NCBI RefSeq assembly: GCF_007989805.1
Contig: NZ_BJUB01000007.1
Location: 1-64,000, forward strand
Reading direction: 5' to 3'
DNA from: Cellulomonas xylanilytica
GTDB lineage: Bacteria > Actinomycetota > Actinomycetes > Actinomycetales > Cellulomonadaceae
Length of the DNA stretch: 64,000 nucleotides
Below, in pieces: positions 36,059-44,993 of this stretch. Position numbers and translations under genes: made by a program. The notes under the pieces were generated by a model. The model was not told where the DNA came from. It was given only the letters and a program-made list of their open reading frames with translations, and did no database searches. Numbering within the stretch: position 1 is the stretch's first letter; each line of letters begins with the position of its first letter.

Positions 36059-37266
36059 CGCGCCCCGGACGGCAGGACCACCGTCAGCCGGAACCGTCCG
36101 TCGCGGACCGCGGCGTCCATCCGGCCGCCCTCCAGCCGGACGCGCTCCGCGAGCCCGACGAGCCCCCGGCCGCCCCCGGGGATCTCGGCGGAGGTCAGCC
36201 CGACGGGCACCGCGTTCTCCACCTCGACCAGCAGGTCGTCGTCCTGCTCGGCGACGACCACCCGGACGGTCGCGTGCGGGGCGTGCTTGCGGGCGTTGGT
36301 GAGCCCTTCTTGCACCGCGCGGAACGCGGTGCGCTGCATGGACTCGCGCAGACCGTCCCTCGGGACGGCCATCTCGATGTCCACCGACTCGCCCGCCAGC
36401 CGCGCCTCCGCGACCAGCTGCGGGATGTCCCGGAGCCGGGGCTGCGGGCGCATCGACACCTCGTCCTCGTGCAGCACGGTGAGGAGCTCGCCCAGGTCCT
36501 CGACGGCCCGGTGCGCGTTCTCGCGGATGACGACCGCGGCCTCGTGGATCTCCTGCGTGGTCGGCGGGGTCGCCGTGCGGTCGGGGTCGGTGCGGTACTC
36601 CAGGGCACCCGCGTGCACCGACAGCAGGGACACCCGGTGGGCGAGCACGTCGTGCATCTCGCGGGCGATCCGTTCGCGCTCGTCGCGACGCGTGCTGGTC
36701 AGCCGTTCCTCGTAGCGCTCGCGGTCGCGCGCCGCGGACTCGCGCAGACCCTCGATGACCTGGCGGCGCGACCGCGCGAGCAGCCCGCCGCACAGGACCA
36801 GCGCGTACATGAGCGGGATCGTCACGAGCCAGACGATCAGGGGCATGTCCGGCAGCGGGAAGACCCAGTGGTAGGGCAGCGCGGTCGCGATGTGCAGCGC
36901 GGTGATGGCCACGGAGCTGAGCGGCCGCGACCACTTCGCCATCCGGAAGACACCGATGAGGGTGGGCAACGAGGCGGTGATGGCCAGCGCGCCGGGGAGC
37001 ACGAGCAGCAGCCCGACGGTGCGGGGGTACCGGCGTGTCCACCACAGCAGCAGGCACGCGACGAACCCGAGGACCTGGTCGACCGGCCAGAACCAGTCGC
37101 TCACCCCGTCGACGAACGACGGGTGGATCAGGAAGGCGTAGTAGTACCAGGACCAGAGCGAGACGGCGAAGAGGACGCCGTCGGCGACCCACTCGCGGCG
37201 GGTCCGGTGCGGCGTCAGCGGCGACAGGGCGCGCACCCACCTGCGCGCACGCGTCCCCTCAGCCAT
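36055..37266 (-). CDS. HPK7-type sensor histidine kinase
   Basis: 403 aa. Five or six membrane segments occupy residues 28-165 without a large sensor loop. The dimerisation motif RRDERERIAREMHDVLAHRV carries the phospho-accepting H205, and the ATPase domain ends with the G-box GGGRGLVGLAERVRLEGGRM. This intramembrane-sensing class with LuxR regulators often controls an adjacent ABC exporter, here the pair transcribed divergently from 37390. Confidence 0.92.
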   Translation of the reverse strand: MAEGTRARRWVRALSPLTPHRTRREWVADGVLFAVSLWSWYYYAFLIHPSFVDGVSDWFWPVDQVLGFVACLLLWWTRRYPRTVGLLLVLPGALAITASLPTLIGVFRMAKWSRPLSSVAITALHIATALPYHWVFPLPDMPLIVWLVTIPLMYALVLCGGLLARSRRQVIEGLRESAARDRERYEERLTSTRRDERERIAREMHDVLAHRVSLLSVHAGALEYRTDPDRTATPPTTQEIHEAAVVIRENAHRAVEDLGELLTVLHEDEVSMRPQPRLRDIPQLVAEARLAGESVDIEMAVPRDGLRESMQRTAFRAVQEGLTNARKHAPHATVRVVVAEQDDDLLVEVENAVPVGLTSAEIPGGGRGLVGLAERVRLEGGRMDAAVRDGRFRLTVVLPSGAR

Positions 37267-37389
37267 CCTCCGAGGATACGGAGCAGCGACCCGACGGTGA
37301 CGGTCGGCCGACGACTTCTGGCCGGACGGCCGGGCGCTCTGGCCGATCGACCGAGGTGGACCGCGGACGGCGCTGCCGAGACTGGGGGC

Positions 37390-38157
37390 ATGGCAGACGA
37401 ACACGCACTCGAGCTCATCGACCTCCGCCGGGAGTTCGCCGAGAAGGTGGCCGTCGACGACATGTCGCTGCGCGTCCCGTACGGGTCGTTCTACGGGGTC
37501 GTCGGGCCGAACGGCGCGGGCAAGACGACCGCCCTGTCCATGGCGGTCGGCCTCCTGCGCCCCACGAGCGGCCGCGCGCTCGTCCAGGGGATCGACGTGT
37601 GGCAGGACCCCATCAGCGCCAAGCAGCGGCTCGGGGTGCTGCCCGACGGGCTCGCCCTCCCCGAGCGGCTGACCGGCGGGGAGCTGCTCACCTACTGGGG
37701 CCGGTTCCGGCGCCTGCCGCGCGAGGTCGTGGCCGCCCGGACCGAGGAGCTGCTGCGCATCCTGGAGCTCGACGAGGCGGAGGCGCTCGGCACCCTGGTG
37801 GGTGAGTACTCGACGGGCATGCGCAAGAAGATCGGCCTGGCCACGGCCCTGTTGCACGCGCCCAAGGTGCTGGTGCTCGACGAGCCGTACGAGGCGGTCG
37901 ACCCGGTCTCCGCCCGTGTGCTGACGCGGATCCTGCGCCGGTTCACCGAGGGCGGCGGCGCGGTGGTGATCTCCAGCCACGTGATGGCCATGGTCGAGCA
38001 GCTCTGCGACCGCGTCGCCATCGTGGCGCGGGGGCAGGTCGTGGCCGACGGCACCCTCGATGAGGTCCGCCGCGGAGCGTCCCTCGAGGACCGGTTCGTC
38101 GAGCTGGTGGGCGCACCCGAGGCGGACGAGGAGGAGCTCGCATGGATCGCGACCTGA
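37390..38157 (+). CDS. ABC transporter ATP-binding protein
   Basis: 255 aa. Walker A GPNGAGKTT at 39-47, Walker B VLVLDEP and the switch His in ISSHVMAMVEQLCDRV are intact. The signature is degenerate: YSTGMRKKIGLATALLHAPK instead of LSGGQ, as in several DrrA/EcsA-like exporters. It starts 123 bases from the divergent kinase gene and overlaps the permease gene by 16 bases. Substrate unknown; lipid, peptide or antibiotic efflux is typical. Confidence 0.92.
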   Translation: MADEHALELIDLRREFAEKVAVDDMSLRVPYGSFYGVVGPNGAGKTTALSMAVGLLRPTSGRALVQGIDVWQDPISAKQRLGVLPDGLALPERLTGGELLTYWGRFRRLPREVVAARTEELLRILELDEAEALGTLVGEYSTGMRKKIGLATALLHAPKVLVLDEPYEAVDPVSARVLTRILRRFTEGGGAVVISSHVMAMVEQLCDRVAIVARGQVVADGTLDEVRRGASLEDRFVELVGAPEADEEELAWIAT

Positions 38158-39839
38158 TCTCGCTGAAGTTCACGATGCTGCGGAACACGACCCCGGGGCT
38201 GCGCAAGGCGGGCTGGATCGTCGGGGGCGTGGCGGTTCTCGCCACGTGGGCCGTCGCGATCCTCGCCTCGGGCGACGCCGTGCGGTCGTCCGCGCTGACC
38301 CTCGTGTTCGCCCTGTGGGGTGCGGGGGCCGCGGTCGGGCCGGTCATGACGAGCGGGGCGGGCGTCCTGCGCCCCGACTACTTCACGCTGCTCCCCCTGC
38401 CGCGGGCCGCGCTCGGGCGCGGGCTGCTGGTGAGCGTCTTCGTGAGCATCGCGTCCGGCTTCGTGCTGCTGGCCCTCCTGGCGACCGCCGTGCACGCGCT
38501 GCGCGTCGACCCCGTCACCGTCGTCGTCGTGCTCGTCGGCGCCCCGCTGACCTGGGTGCTCGTCGTGTCCCTGTCCCGCCTGGTCTACGGGCTGCTCGGC
38601 GCGGCGATGAAGACCAAGCTGGGCGTCGAGATCGCCGGCGTCCAGTTCGGCCTCATGTTCGCGGGGTGGTTCGCCGGCTGGATGATCGTGCAGGTTGCCG
38701 TCCAGAGCGTGCCCAGGCTGCTGCAGGACGGGCTGCCCGAGGGGCCGATCACGACCGTCGTCGACGCGCTGCCCACCTCGTGGATGGTGCTGTCCGTCGA
38801 CGCCGCCGCGGCCGGGGACTGGGCACGTGCGGGCGGCCTGCTGCTCGCGCTCGCGGCCCTCGACGCCGTGCTGGTCCTCGCGACCGTCCCCCTGCTCGTC
38901 CCCCGCAGCGCCGCCGTCACCAAGCGCAGCGAGCGCATGCGCTCGCGCGGCCTGGTCGCGGGCGGCGGCATCCTGCCCGCCACGCAGACGGGCGCGGTCG
39001 CGATGAAGGAGGTGCGGCAGTGGCGTCGCGACGCCTGGCGTGCGCTCGAGAGCAGCACCGCCGTCTGGACCGGGGCGGCGATCGGTGTGTTCGCCCTGCT
39101 CGCCGGGTACGAGTCCGTGGCGTCGTTCGCGGGGCTGATCGTCGCCTTCATGCTCGGCCTCAGCGCGTGCAACCTCTACGGGCAGGACGGCTCCGCCGTC
39201 TGGCAGAACGTGGTCGGACAGGACGAGACGTCCGTGCGGTCCGACGTGCACGGCCGGCAGTGGGCCATGCTCATCGTCTTCCTGCCGCGCGCGCTCGTCG
39301 TGACCGTGCCGTTCCTGCTGCTCAGCCAGGCGTGGTGGACGGTCCCGGTGCTGCTCGCGGCGATCCCCGCCGTCTTCGGCGCCGCGGCGGGCGTCGCCGT
39401 CCTGGTGTCGGCCCTCGGGGTCTCGCCCGGTGTCGACCCGCGCAGGCGCATGGGCCCCAACGACGCCAACGGCAACATCGCCCTGCACGTGTGGATCGTG
39501 CTGCTGGTGGTCCCGGTGGCCGTCCTGCCCACGGCCGCGATGGTCGTCTGGTCGCAGGTCACGGGCGAGCCGGCGCTGGTCGTAGCAGCCGTGGTCGTGG
39601 GGCTGGTCAACGGTGTCGGCGCCGCCTGGGTGCTGGCCCGGGTCGCGATCGGGTACCTGAGCACCCGGATGCCCGACGTCTTCACGCGCATCCGGTACGG
39701 CCAGGTCTTCCACGGGTCCGACCGTTCCGACGACGGACTGCTCGCCTGGGTGGAGAGCACCACGCTCAAGGGCGAGCAGGACCTGGCCGCCCAGAAGCGC
39801 AAGCAGCGGGAGGCCCGGCTGGCGCGAGCGGCCCGCTGA
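38142..39839 (+). CDS. ABC transporter permease
   Basis: 565 aa with about ten to twelve hydrophobic segments arranged in two halves around a soluble loop at 260-300 (VTKRSERMRSRGLVAGG, MKEVRQWRRDAWRALESSTA). It has the EcsB/ABC-2-like layout without a recognisable conserved motif. The C-terminus is a charged cytosolic tail (LKGEQDLAAQKRKQREARLA). It overlaps the ATPase gene, so the two products form one exporter. Confidence 0.85.
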   Translation: MDRDLISLKFTMLRNTTPGLRKAGWIVGGVAVLATWAVAILASGDAVRSSALTLVFALWGAGAAVGPVMTSGAGVLRPDYFTLLPLPRAALGRGLLVSVFVSIASGFVLLALLATAVHALRVDPVTVVVVLVGAPLTWVLVVSLSRLVYGLLGAAMKTKLGVEIAGVQFGLMFAGWFAGWMIVQVAVQSVPRLLQDGLPEGPITTVVDALPTSWMVLSVDAAAAGDWARAGGLLLALAALDAVLVLATVPLLVPRSAAVTKRSERMRSRGLVAGGGILPATQTGAVAMKEVRQWRRDAWRALESSTAVWTGAAIGVFALLAGYESVASFAGLIVAFMLGLSACNLYGQDGSAVWQNVVGQDETSVRSDVHGRQWAMLIVFLPRALVVTVPFLLLSQAWWTVPVLLAAIPAVFGAAAGVAVLVSALGVSPGVDPRRRMGPNDANGNIALHVWIVLLVVPVAVLPTAAMVVWSQVTGEPALVVAAVVVGLVNGVGAAWVLARVAIGYLSTRMPDVFTRIRYGQVFHGSDRSDDGLLAWVESTTLKGEQDLAAQKRKQREARLARAAR

Positions 39840-39872
39840 CCGTGTCGGACCGCGGCCCGAGGGGCAGGAGCC

Positions 39873-40652
39873 TCAGCTCAGCGGCGACCAGAACGACCAC
39901 GGCTCGCCCTCGGGTCCCAGCGCCCCGTACTCGCGCACCCCGTAGGGCTGGTCCGCGGGCGGGAAGGTGACCGTGCCGCCGCGCGCGACGACGGCCGCGT
40001 GGTGGGCGTCGACGTCCCGGACGGTCACGACGAGCATCCCGGTCGCCGCCCCCAGCCCGGCCGGTGAGGCGAGCCCCCACTCGGGTGCGACGCGGTGGAG
40101 CATCACGACGCCGTCGGCGGTCCGCACCTCGGCGTGCACGACGGTCCCCGCGTCGTCCCGCCGCAGCGGTCCCGCCTCGAGCCCGAACACGTCCACGAGG
40201 TGCCGGTGCGCCGCCTCCAGGTCGGCGTAGACGAGGACCGCGATCCGGCGCAACGGTTCGGTGGCGCTGACTGCGGTGTCCTCGAGCACGGCGAGCAGCC
40301 GCCGGCACACGTCCTCGTCAGCAGGCCCGTCGGCGGGGACCACCGTGAGCCGGTGCAGCAGCCGCTCCATCCGCAGCACCTGGTCCTCCAGAGTGGCAAG
40401 GTGCGTGCGCAGCGCCCCGTCGAGCGTCCAGGTCGGGTCGTCGAGCGCCGCCGCGATCTCGTCGAGCGGAGTGCCGAACCGGCGCAGCACGCTGATCCGG
40501 TACAGGCGCTCGACCTGCTCGCGCCGGTAGACGCGGTGGCCGGCGGGCGTGCGGTCCGGCGTGAGGAGCCCGATGTCGTCGTAGTGGTGCAGCGTGCGGA
40601 CGGTCAGCCCGGAGACGTCGGCCAGCTCGCCCACCCGCCACTGGTCGGGCAC
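39873..40652 (-). CDS. MerR-family regulator fused to a VOC domain
   Basis: 259 aa, GTG start. The MerR DNA-binding domain is at about 4-70 (WRVGELADVSGLTVRTLHHY, then DDIGLLTPDRTPAGHRVYRR), a coiled-coil dimer helix at 75-115, and a glyoxalase/VOC domain at 135-259 (RRIAVLVYADLEAAHRHLVD, GMLVVTVRDVDAHHAAVV). The VOC half probably serves as the ligand sensor. It lies directly after a stand-alone VOC gene (its start is one base beyond that stop), and a MerR-type promoter precedes the pair. Confidence 0.92.
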   Translation of the reverse strand: MPDQWRVGELADVSGLTVRTLHHYDDIGLLTPDRTPAGHRVYRREQVERLYRISVLRRFGTPLDEIAAALDDPTWTLDGALRTHLATLEDQVLRMERLLHRLTVVPADGPADEDVCRRLLAVLEDTAVSATEPLRRIAVLVYADLEAAHRHLVDVFGLEAGPLRRDDAGTVVHAEVRTADGVVMLHRVAPEWGLASPAGLGAATGMLVVTVRDVDAHHAAVVARGGTVTFPPADQPYGVREYGALGPEGEPWSFWSPLS

Positions 40653-40653
40653 C

Positions 40654-41034
40654 TCAGTGCGCGGGTGAGTGGATGGCCCAGCGGTGGCCGAACGGGTCCA
40701 CGAGCCAGCCCCGCTTCTCGTCCCCCTGGTCCGACGGCTCACGGTCGGGCGTCGCACCAGCTGCCACCGCGGCCGCGTACACGGCCGACGCGTCGTCGAC
40801 CCCGAGCACGAGCGCGCACGTGCTGTGCCCGAGCGTGGCCGGGGCGTAGGCGCCGTAGTCGTGGAACTCGTCGGACAGGTAGAACGGGTCGCCGCCGATG
40901 GTGAGGGCCACGAAGCCGATCCGGCCGTCGCCCTCGTCGCGCTCGCCGGTCTCCTGCGCGCCGAACGCCGACGCGTAGAACGCGATCGCGGCGGCCGCGT
41001 CGTGCACCGTCAGGTACGGGACCAGGCTCGTCAT
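40654..41034 (-). CDS. VOC/glyoxalase-family protein
   Basis: 126 aa. The beta-alpha-beta-beta-beta pattern starts with LVPYLTVHDAAAAIAFYASA and ends with DPFGHRWAIHSPAH. It resembles PhnB-type VOC proteins (here FVALTIGGDPFYLSDEFHDY). First gene of the operon with the MerR-VOC regulator; its function is presumably binding or detoxifying the compound sensed by the regulator. Confidence 0.9.
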   Translation of the reverse strand: MTSLVPYLTVHDAAAAIAFYASAFGAQETGERDEGDGRIGFVALTIGGDPFYLSDEFHDYGAYAPATLGHSTCALVLGVDDASAVYAAAVAAGATPDREPSDQGDEKRGWLVDPFGHRWAIHSPAH

Positions 41035-41081
41035 GCTCGCTCCTCGGCTCGGGCGGCGCTCCGTCGTCACCGCTGCGCCCG

Positions 41082-41112
41082 ACGCTAGGCCCTCACGTCA
41101 CGTGAGGTGCAA
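41082..41112 (-). promoter_or_regulatory. MerR-type promoter with 19-bp spacer and 17-bp operator
   Basis: On the minus strand a -35 TTGCAC (41112-41107) and a -10 TAGCGT (41087-41082) are separated by exactly 19 bases, the over-long spacing typical of MerR-activated promoters. The perfect palindrome CCTCACGT-C-ACGTGAGG (41091-41107) fills the spacer. The start site would be near 41075, about 40 bases before the VOC gene. The same operator could also repress the rightward VOC gene at 41150. Confidence 0.8.
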
Positions 41113-41149
41113 GACCTGTCGTGTGGGTGGCTGCCCCTAGCGTCCCGGT

Positions 41150-41512
41150 ATGACGCCGACACATCACACCCTGGACTACGTCGAGATCGCCGCGCCGGAC
41201 CTCCCGGCGGCCGTCGACTTCTACGCGCGGGCGTTCGGCTGGCAGTTCACGCACTACGGCCCCGGCTACGCCGGCATCCGTGCGGCCGACGGCGACGGCG
41301 AGGTGGGCGGGCTGAGCGCGGACGGTGTGCCCGGGACCGGCGGGCCGCTCGTGCTGCTCTTCTCGGCCGACCTCGACGCCACCGTCGACGCGGTCGTGGC
41401 TGCCGGCGGGACCGTCGTGAACGGCCCCTACGCCTTCCCGGGCGGCCGGCGGTTCCACTTCCACGACCCGGCGGGCAACGAGCTGGGGGTCTGGGCGGCC
41501 GCGCCCGAGTAG
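41150..41512 (+). CDS. VOC/glyoxalase-family protein
   Basis: 120 aa. DYVEIAAPDLPAAVDFYARA, FGWQFTHYGPGYAGIR and DPAGNELGVWAA fit the VOC fold of the CFP32/lactoylglutathione-lyase-like group. It is divergent from the VOC/MerR-VOC operon and shares its 115-base control region, so it probably belongs to the same regulon: three VOC domains around one operator. Confidence 0.9.
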   Translation: MTPTHHTLDYVEIAAPDLPAAVDFYARAFGWQFTHYGPGYAGIRAADGDGEVGGLSADGVPGTGGPLVLLFSADLDATVDAVVAAGGTVVNGPYAFPGGRRFHFHDPAGNELGVWAAAPE

Positions 41513-41597
41513 TCAGCCCACGGCGCACGTCGGTGTGAGGGCGCCCGCCGTTCCGGTGCCTGGAAGCCGACCTCGGCTACCCACGTCGGCCGGGGTG

Positions 41598-42410
41598 TCA
41601 GTCGGCGGGACGCGCTGCCACGGTGAGCAGGTGCGAGCTGAGGCCGAGCAGGCTGGGCTCGGCCTCGATCACCCGCGCCGCGTCGAGCACAACCTCGCGG
41701 CGGTCGTCGTCGTCGAGCGCGGACGCCAGCGGCTTGATCCAGTGCGCGAGGCCCTCGACGCCGACGGTCTCCCGCACGACGAGCCCGGCCTCGGCCGCCT
41801 CCGCGGGGAGCTCCTCGGGCCGGTGGAAGTAGGCGGTGGTGAACCAGCGGGGGTCTCCGGTGGGGTTCTCGTGCACCCCGGTCGCCAGGTCCTGCGCGAC
41901 GATCGCGCGGAACGCCGGGTCGAACAGGTAGGACTGCGCGAGCCCGTCGAACAAGGACGCGAACCGGTTGATCGCCATCGCGACCACCACCCCGCCGGGC
42001 ACCACGACGCGGAGCGCCTCCCGCCACGTGGCCAGCCGGTCGGCACGGTCGGTCAGGTGGTAGAGCGGGCCGAGCAGGAGGACGGCGTCGACGGACGCGT
42101 CAGGCAGCGGGAGCGAGCGGGCGTCGCCGACGGATGCGGTGAACCGCGGGTGATCGCCCAGCCTCGCCGAGGCCGTGGCGACGTGGTTCCGGAGCAGGTC
42201 CACGAGGTGCACGGTGTGGCCGTCGTCGAGCAGCCACTCGGCGTGCACCCCCGTCGCCCCACCCACGTCGAGCACCCGCGCGGCCGGCGGCAGGTGGCGA
42301 CGGACGATCTCCTGCACGCGCGCCAGCTCGAGCCGGCCGAGGCCCTGCCGCAGGCGCTGGTCCTCGTCGTAGGCGGTGTCGTAGTGGTCGTGGATCGGGG
42401 GCTGCTCCAT
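41598..42410 (-). CDS. Class I SAM-dependent methyltransferase
   Basis: 270 aa. SAM motif I is RVLDVGGATGVHAEWLLDDG, followed by VHLVDLLRNHV, the motif GDARSLPLPDASVDAVLLLG, then PLYHLTDRADRLATWREALR and VVPGGVVVAMAIN. It belongs to the UbiE/Methyltransf_11 group; substrate unknown. ATG 42410 is the natural start. It stands alone between convergent and same-strand neighbours. Confidence 0.9.
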   Translation of the reverse strand: MEQPPIHDHYDTAYDEDQRLRQGLGRLELARVQEIVRRHLPPAARVLDVGGATGVHAEWLLDDGHTVHLVDLLRNHVATASARLGDHPRFTASVGDARSLPLPDASVDAVLLLGPLYHLTDRADRLATWREALRVVVPGGVVVAMAINRFASLFDGLAQSYLFDPAFRAIVAQDLATGVHENPTGDPRWFTTAYFHRPEELPAEAAEAGLVVRETVGVEGLAHWIKPLASALDDDDRREVVLDAARVIEAEPSLLGLSSHLLTVAARPAD

Positions 42411-42462
42411 CGCGACAACCTAGGGGCGGCGACCTGCCCGCAGCACGGAGATATCCGTCCGG

Positions 42463-43074
42463 TCACGGTGCAGTGTCGCCGTGCTCCTTCTTGCCGTACC
42501 GGTCCAGGTCCTGGTGGAACCGGTCGGTGTCCCGTCTCGTCGCGAACGTGCAGCTCAGGTACGCGAGCGTCGACTTCTCGAGGAGGGACCCGAGATCGTC
42601 CGGGGTCAACCCCGCGTCGACGAGCTCGACCTCCTCGAGCAGAGGGGTGTTCTCGAGCACGGAGACGTCCGTGAGTCCCCGACACCCCCAGATGCGGAAC
42701 GTGGCCAGACGGTCGAGCCCGGAGAGGTCAGGGAGGACCAGCGGTCCTCGGACATTGAGGATTTGCAGCTCCTCGATCTGGGCCAGCCCCGCCAGGAAGT
42801 CCCAGCCGGGCGTGGGCTTGATGCCGTTGAGGAACAGTCTCCGCAGCGTGCCGACCTCCGCGAGAGCGCGGGCGTCGTCGACCCGGACGTTGATGAGGCT
42901 CAGGCTCTCGAGGGCGGGCAGGTCCCGCAGGAACACCAGTGACGAGTGGCGCGTCCGCCAGAGCTCGAGCTCGGTCCTGGACCGGTGTCTCCCGGCAAGG
43001 AGCTGGTGCTCGGCCTCCGTGAAGCTGTCCTCGACGACGACTTTGCCCTTCACGACGCGGACGTTCGTCGACAT
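42463..43074 (-). CDS. Leucine-rich-repeat-like protein
   Basis: 203 aa, no signal peptide. After an N-terminal basic strand region (STNVRVVKGKVVVEDSFTE) there are five or six LRR-like units of about 22 residues (LPALESLSLINVRVDDARAL, VGTLRRLFLNGIKPTPGWDF, LAQIEELQILNVRGPLVLPD, LDRLATFRIWGCRGLTDVSV, TPLLEEVELVDAGLTPDDLG), ending in a charged tail. Cytosolic LRR proteins of this size occur in actinobacteria, sometimes as immunity proteins. It follows the small membrane gene by 26 bases in the PadR/CPBP cluster. Confidence 0.75.
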   Translation of the reverse strand: MSTNVRVVKGKVVVEDSFTEAEHQLLAGRHRSRTELELWRTRHSSLVFLRDLPALESLSLINVRVDDARALAEVGTLRRLFLNGIKPTPGWDFLAGLAQIEELQILNVRGPLVLPDLSGLDRLATFRIWGCRGLTDVSVLENTPLLEEVELVDAGLTPDDLGSLLEKSTLAYLSCTFATRRDTDRFHQDLDRYGKKEHGDTAP

Positions 43075-43100
43075 GTGCTCGTCCCCGGGTGCGGCGGCGG

Positions 43101-43442
43101 TCAGCCGACGAGGTCTCGGACGGCGACGGCCAGGAGCAGGACCACCGCCGCGGCGGGTGCGAGCGCCGCCAGGACGACAGTGGTCCGGTTGCGCCAGCGA
43201 GGCGCCCGCCCTTGCCGGGCCTGCACGATCCCGGCGACGAGCGCAGGCACGGACGGGATCAGCGAGGCCATCAGGAGCACGACCGCGCCGAGCGTGCCGA
43301 ACGACTGCGGGTTGCGGGCACCCTCGACGGCGAACACCCCGGCGACGACCGCACCGGTCGCGCCGACCACCGCCAGCACCAGCGCGACCCAGCCGATGAT
43401 CGTCGCCCACGGGACTCGTCGCGCCACTGCCTGCTCCGTCAT
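43101..43442 (-). CDS. Small three-helix membrane protein, unknown
   Basis: 113 aa with three hydrophobic segments (about 14-37, 47-70 and 86-108). The start (MTEQAVARRVPWATIIGWV) and loop (RQGRAPRWRNRTTV) resemble DUF4190-like small membrane proteins, but I cannot assign a family. ATG 43442 overlaps the CPBP protease stop by 4 bases, so the two are coupled and probably act at the same membrane. Confidence 0.7.
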   Translation of the reverse strand: MTEQAVARRVPWATIIGWVALVLAVVGATGAVVAGVFAVEGARNPQSFGTLGAVVLLMASLIPSVPALVAGIVQARQGRAPRWRNRTTVVLAALAPAAAVVLLLAVAVRDLVG

Positions 43443-44287
43443 GCAGGGACAGTACCGACGGACGTACGACCCCAGCGCTGGTAGACCACGACCGCCGTCA
43501 GCACCAGGAGCGGCAGCACGACGAGGCTCTCAGGACGGGCTCCGAAGACGAGCGGGCTGTCGAGGACGAGCACGTCGGCGGACAGCAGCGGCCACGCCAC
43601 CGCGTTGGCCATGCCGTGGCCCAGCACCGCGGGCCACACGCTGCCGGTACGGTCCCGGGCGACCCCCCAGATCACGGCCATCGCGAGCACCGCGACCGAG
43701 AACATCGGGATCTGGAGGCCGAGCGGGACCCCGGTGTACCCGTCGCCGAACGCGACGATGTACGGCACGTGCCACACGGCCCACAGCGCGCCGACCGCGA
43801 GGTGGCGCCGCAGCGCGGGGACGCCGAGAGCGGCCAGCCGGGGCTCCAGGTAGCCCCGCCACCCGAACTCCTCGAACGCCGCGAACGTGAGCCGCGCGGC
43901 CAGGCCGGTCGCGAACAGCACGGCGAACCGCTCCGCCGCGCCCGGCGCCAGGTGCACGTCTCCGAGCAGCGCCCCGAGCGCGACCGGCACCAGGAACAGC
44001 ACCGGGAACAGCAGCAGCGCGACCGCGTACCAGCCGCGCTCGCGGCCCAGGCGCAGGCCCGCATCGGCCCAGCCCTCGCGACCGATCGTGCGCAGCCCGA
44101 CGGCCAGGAGGATCGGGCTCATGACGAACAGCAGCGCGCCCGCGCTGGTCTCCGGGTCCGGCGACGAGGCCATCACCAGGCCACCGAGCACGGACAGGAC
44201 CAGGACGCCGACGGCGTAGACCAGCACGCCGCGACGGCTCGCGGGACGACGCGTGCGGGCGGGGCGTGCAGGTGCGGTGGTGGTCAT
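43439..44287 (-). CDS. CPBP-family intramembrane metalloprotease
   Basis: 282 aa with about eight membrane segments. The CPBP (Abi/CAAX protease) active-site motifs are in order: AFEEFGWRGYLEPRL (EExxxR), ALWAVWHVPYIVAFGDGY (FxxxH-type) and VLGHGMANAVAWPLL (HxxxN/B). Family members process prenylated or small peptides, confer bacteriocin immunity or serve signalling. ATG 44287 has GGAGC upstream. The PadR regulator gene lies 65 bases before it on the same strand. Confidence 0.9.
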   Translation of the reverse strand: MTTTAPARPARTRRPASRRGVLVYAVGVLVLSVLGGLVMASSPDPETSAGALLFVMSPILLAVGLRTIGREGWADAGLRLGRERGWYAVALLLFPVLFLVPVALGALLGDVHLAPGAAERFAVLFATGLAARLTFAAFEEFGWRGYLEPRLAALGVPALRRHLAVGALWAVWHVPYIVAFGDGYTGVPLGLQIPMFSVAVLAMAVIWGVARDRTGSVWPAVLGHGMANAVAWPLLSADVLVLDSPLVFGARPESLVVLPLLVLTAVVVYQRWGRTSVGTVPA

Positions 44288-44352
44288 GGTGGCTCCTTCG
44301 GGCGTGGGGCATCGCCCGGCCGCCGGGTGGCGGTCGGTCCGGTCGGGGTGGC

Positions 44353-44886
44353 TCAGTCGGTCAGCTCGGCGAGCAGGTCCTCGGCCCACTCGAGCTCGGC
44401 GCGCGCGTGCATGAGCCCGTTGGCGAGCGTGGCCAGGCGGAGGCGGACGTCCAGGCCGGGGTTGGCGATCGCCTGCCGTGCGGCATCCCTCGTCTGCTCC
44501 AGCACGGCCGCCAGCTCGCGCGCCTCCTCGGCACGCTCCTGGAGCACGGCTCGCACGCGGTCGGTGCCGAGCCGCCCGACGAAGAACAGCCGCACCAGGA
44601 ACACCTCGCGCGACGGCACGTACTCGACGGGCGCCGCGAGCCAGGAGTCCAGCTCCGCGAGACCCGCGTCGGTGATCGAGTGCTCGCGGCGGTCCGGATT
44701 GCCCTGCTGCGGGATGGTCCGCACGTCGACCAGGCCGTCGGCGGCCAGATGACCGAGCGTGCGGTAGATCTGCGCCTGGTCCGCCGGCCAGAAGTGCGCG
44801 ACCGACTCCTCCATGTGCTTGCGCAGGTCGTAGCCGGTCATCGGGGCGATCGACAGGAACCCGAGGACGGCGTGCTTGAGGGACAT
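44353..44886 (-). CDS. PadR-family transcriptional regulator
   Basis: 177 aa. The N-terminal winged HTH (LKHAVLGFLSIAPMTGYDLR, DQAQIYRTLGHLAADGLVDV) and the Vir_act_alpha_C helical dimerisation region (about 95-170) are both present. PadR proteins usually repress membrane transporters or proteases encoded nearby, here the CPBP protease and the small membrane gene. An inverted repeat lies in the promoter region just upstream. Confidence 0.93.
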   Translation of the reverse strand: MSLKHAVLGFLSIAPMTGYDLRKHMEESVAHFWPADQAQIYRTLGHLAADGLVDVRTIPQQGNPDRREHSITDAGLAELDSWLAAPVEYVPSREVFLVRLFFVGRLGTDRVRAVLQERAEEARELAAVLEQTRDAARQAIANPGLDVRLRLATLANGLMHARAELEWAEDLLAELTD

Positions 44887-44897
44887 GGTGGGAACCT

Positions 44898-44920
44898 ACT
44901 AGACGAGTCTCCTATGAGAC
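44898..44920. promoter_or_regulatory. Possible PadR operator
   Basis: Upstream of padR, GTCTC (44907-44911) and GAGAC (44916-44920) form an inverted repeat with a 4-base spacer. TACTAGAC and TATGAGAC (44898 onward) also form two related half-sites. The stretch is AT-richer than its surroundings. Its position 12-34 bases before the padR start fits autorepression. Confidence 0.4.
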
Positions 44921-44993
44921 AAGTCCTGTATCACGGCTCGCTGCGGGATGCGGCTGCTCGACGTACGCTCGCCGAGGTCCGGGCGGCAGAGCG

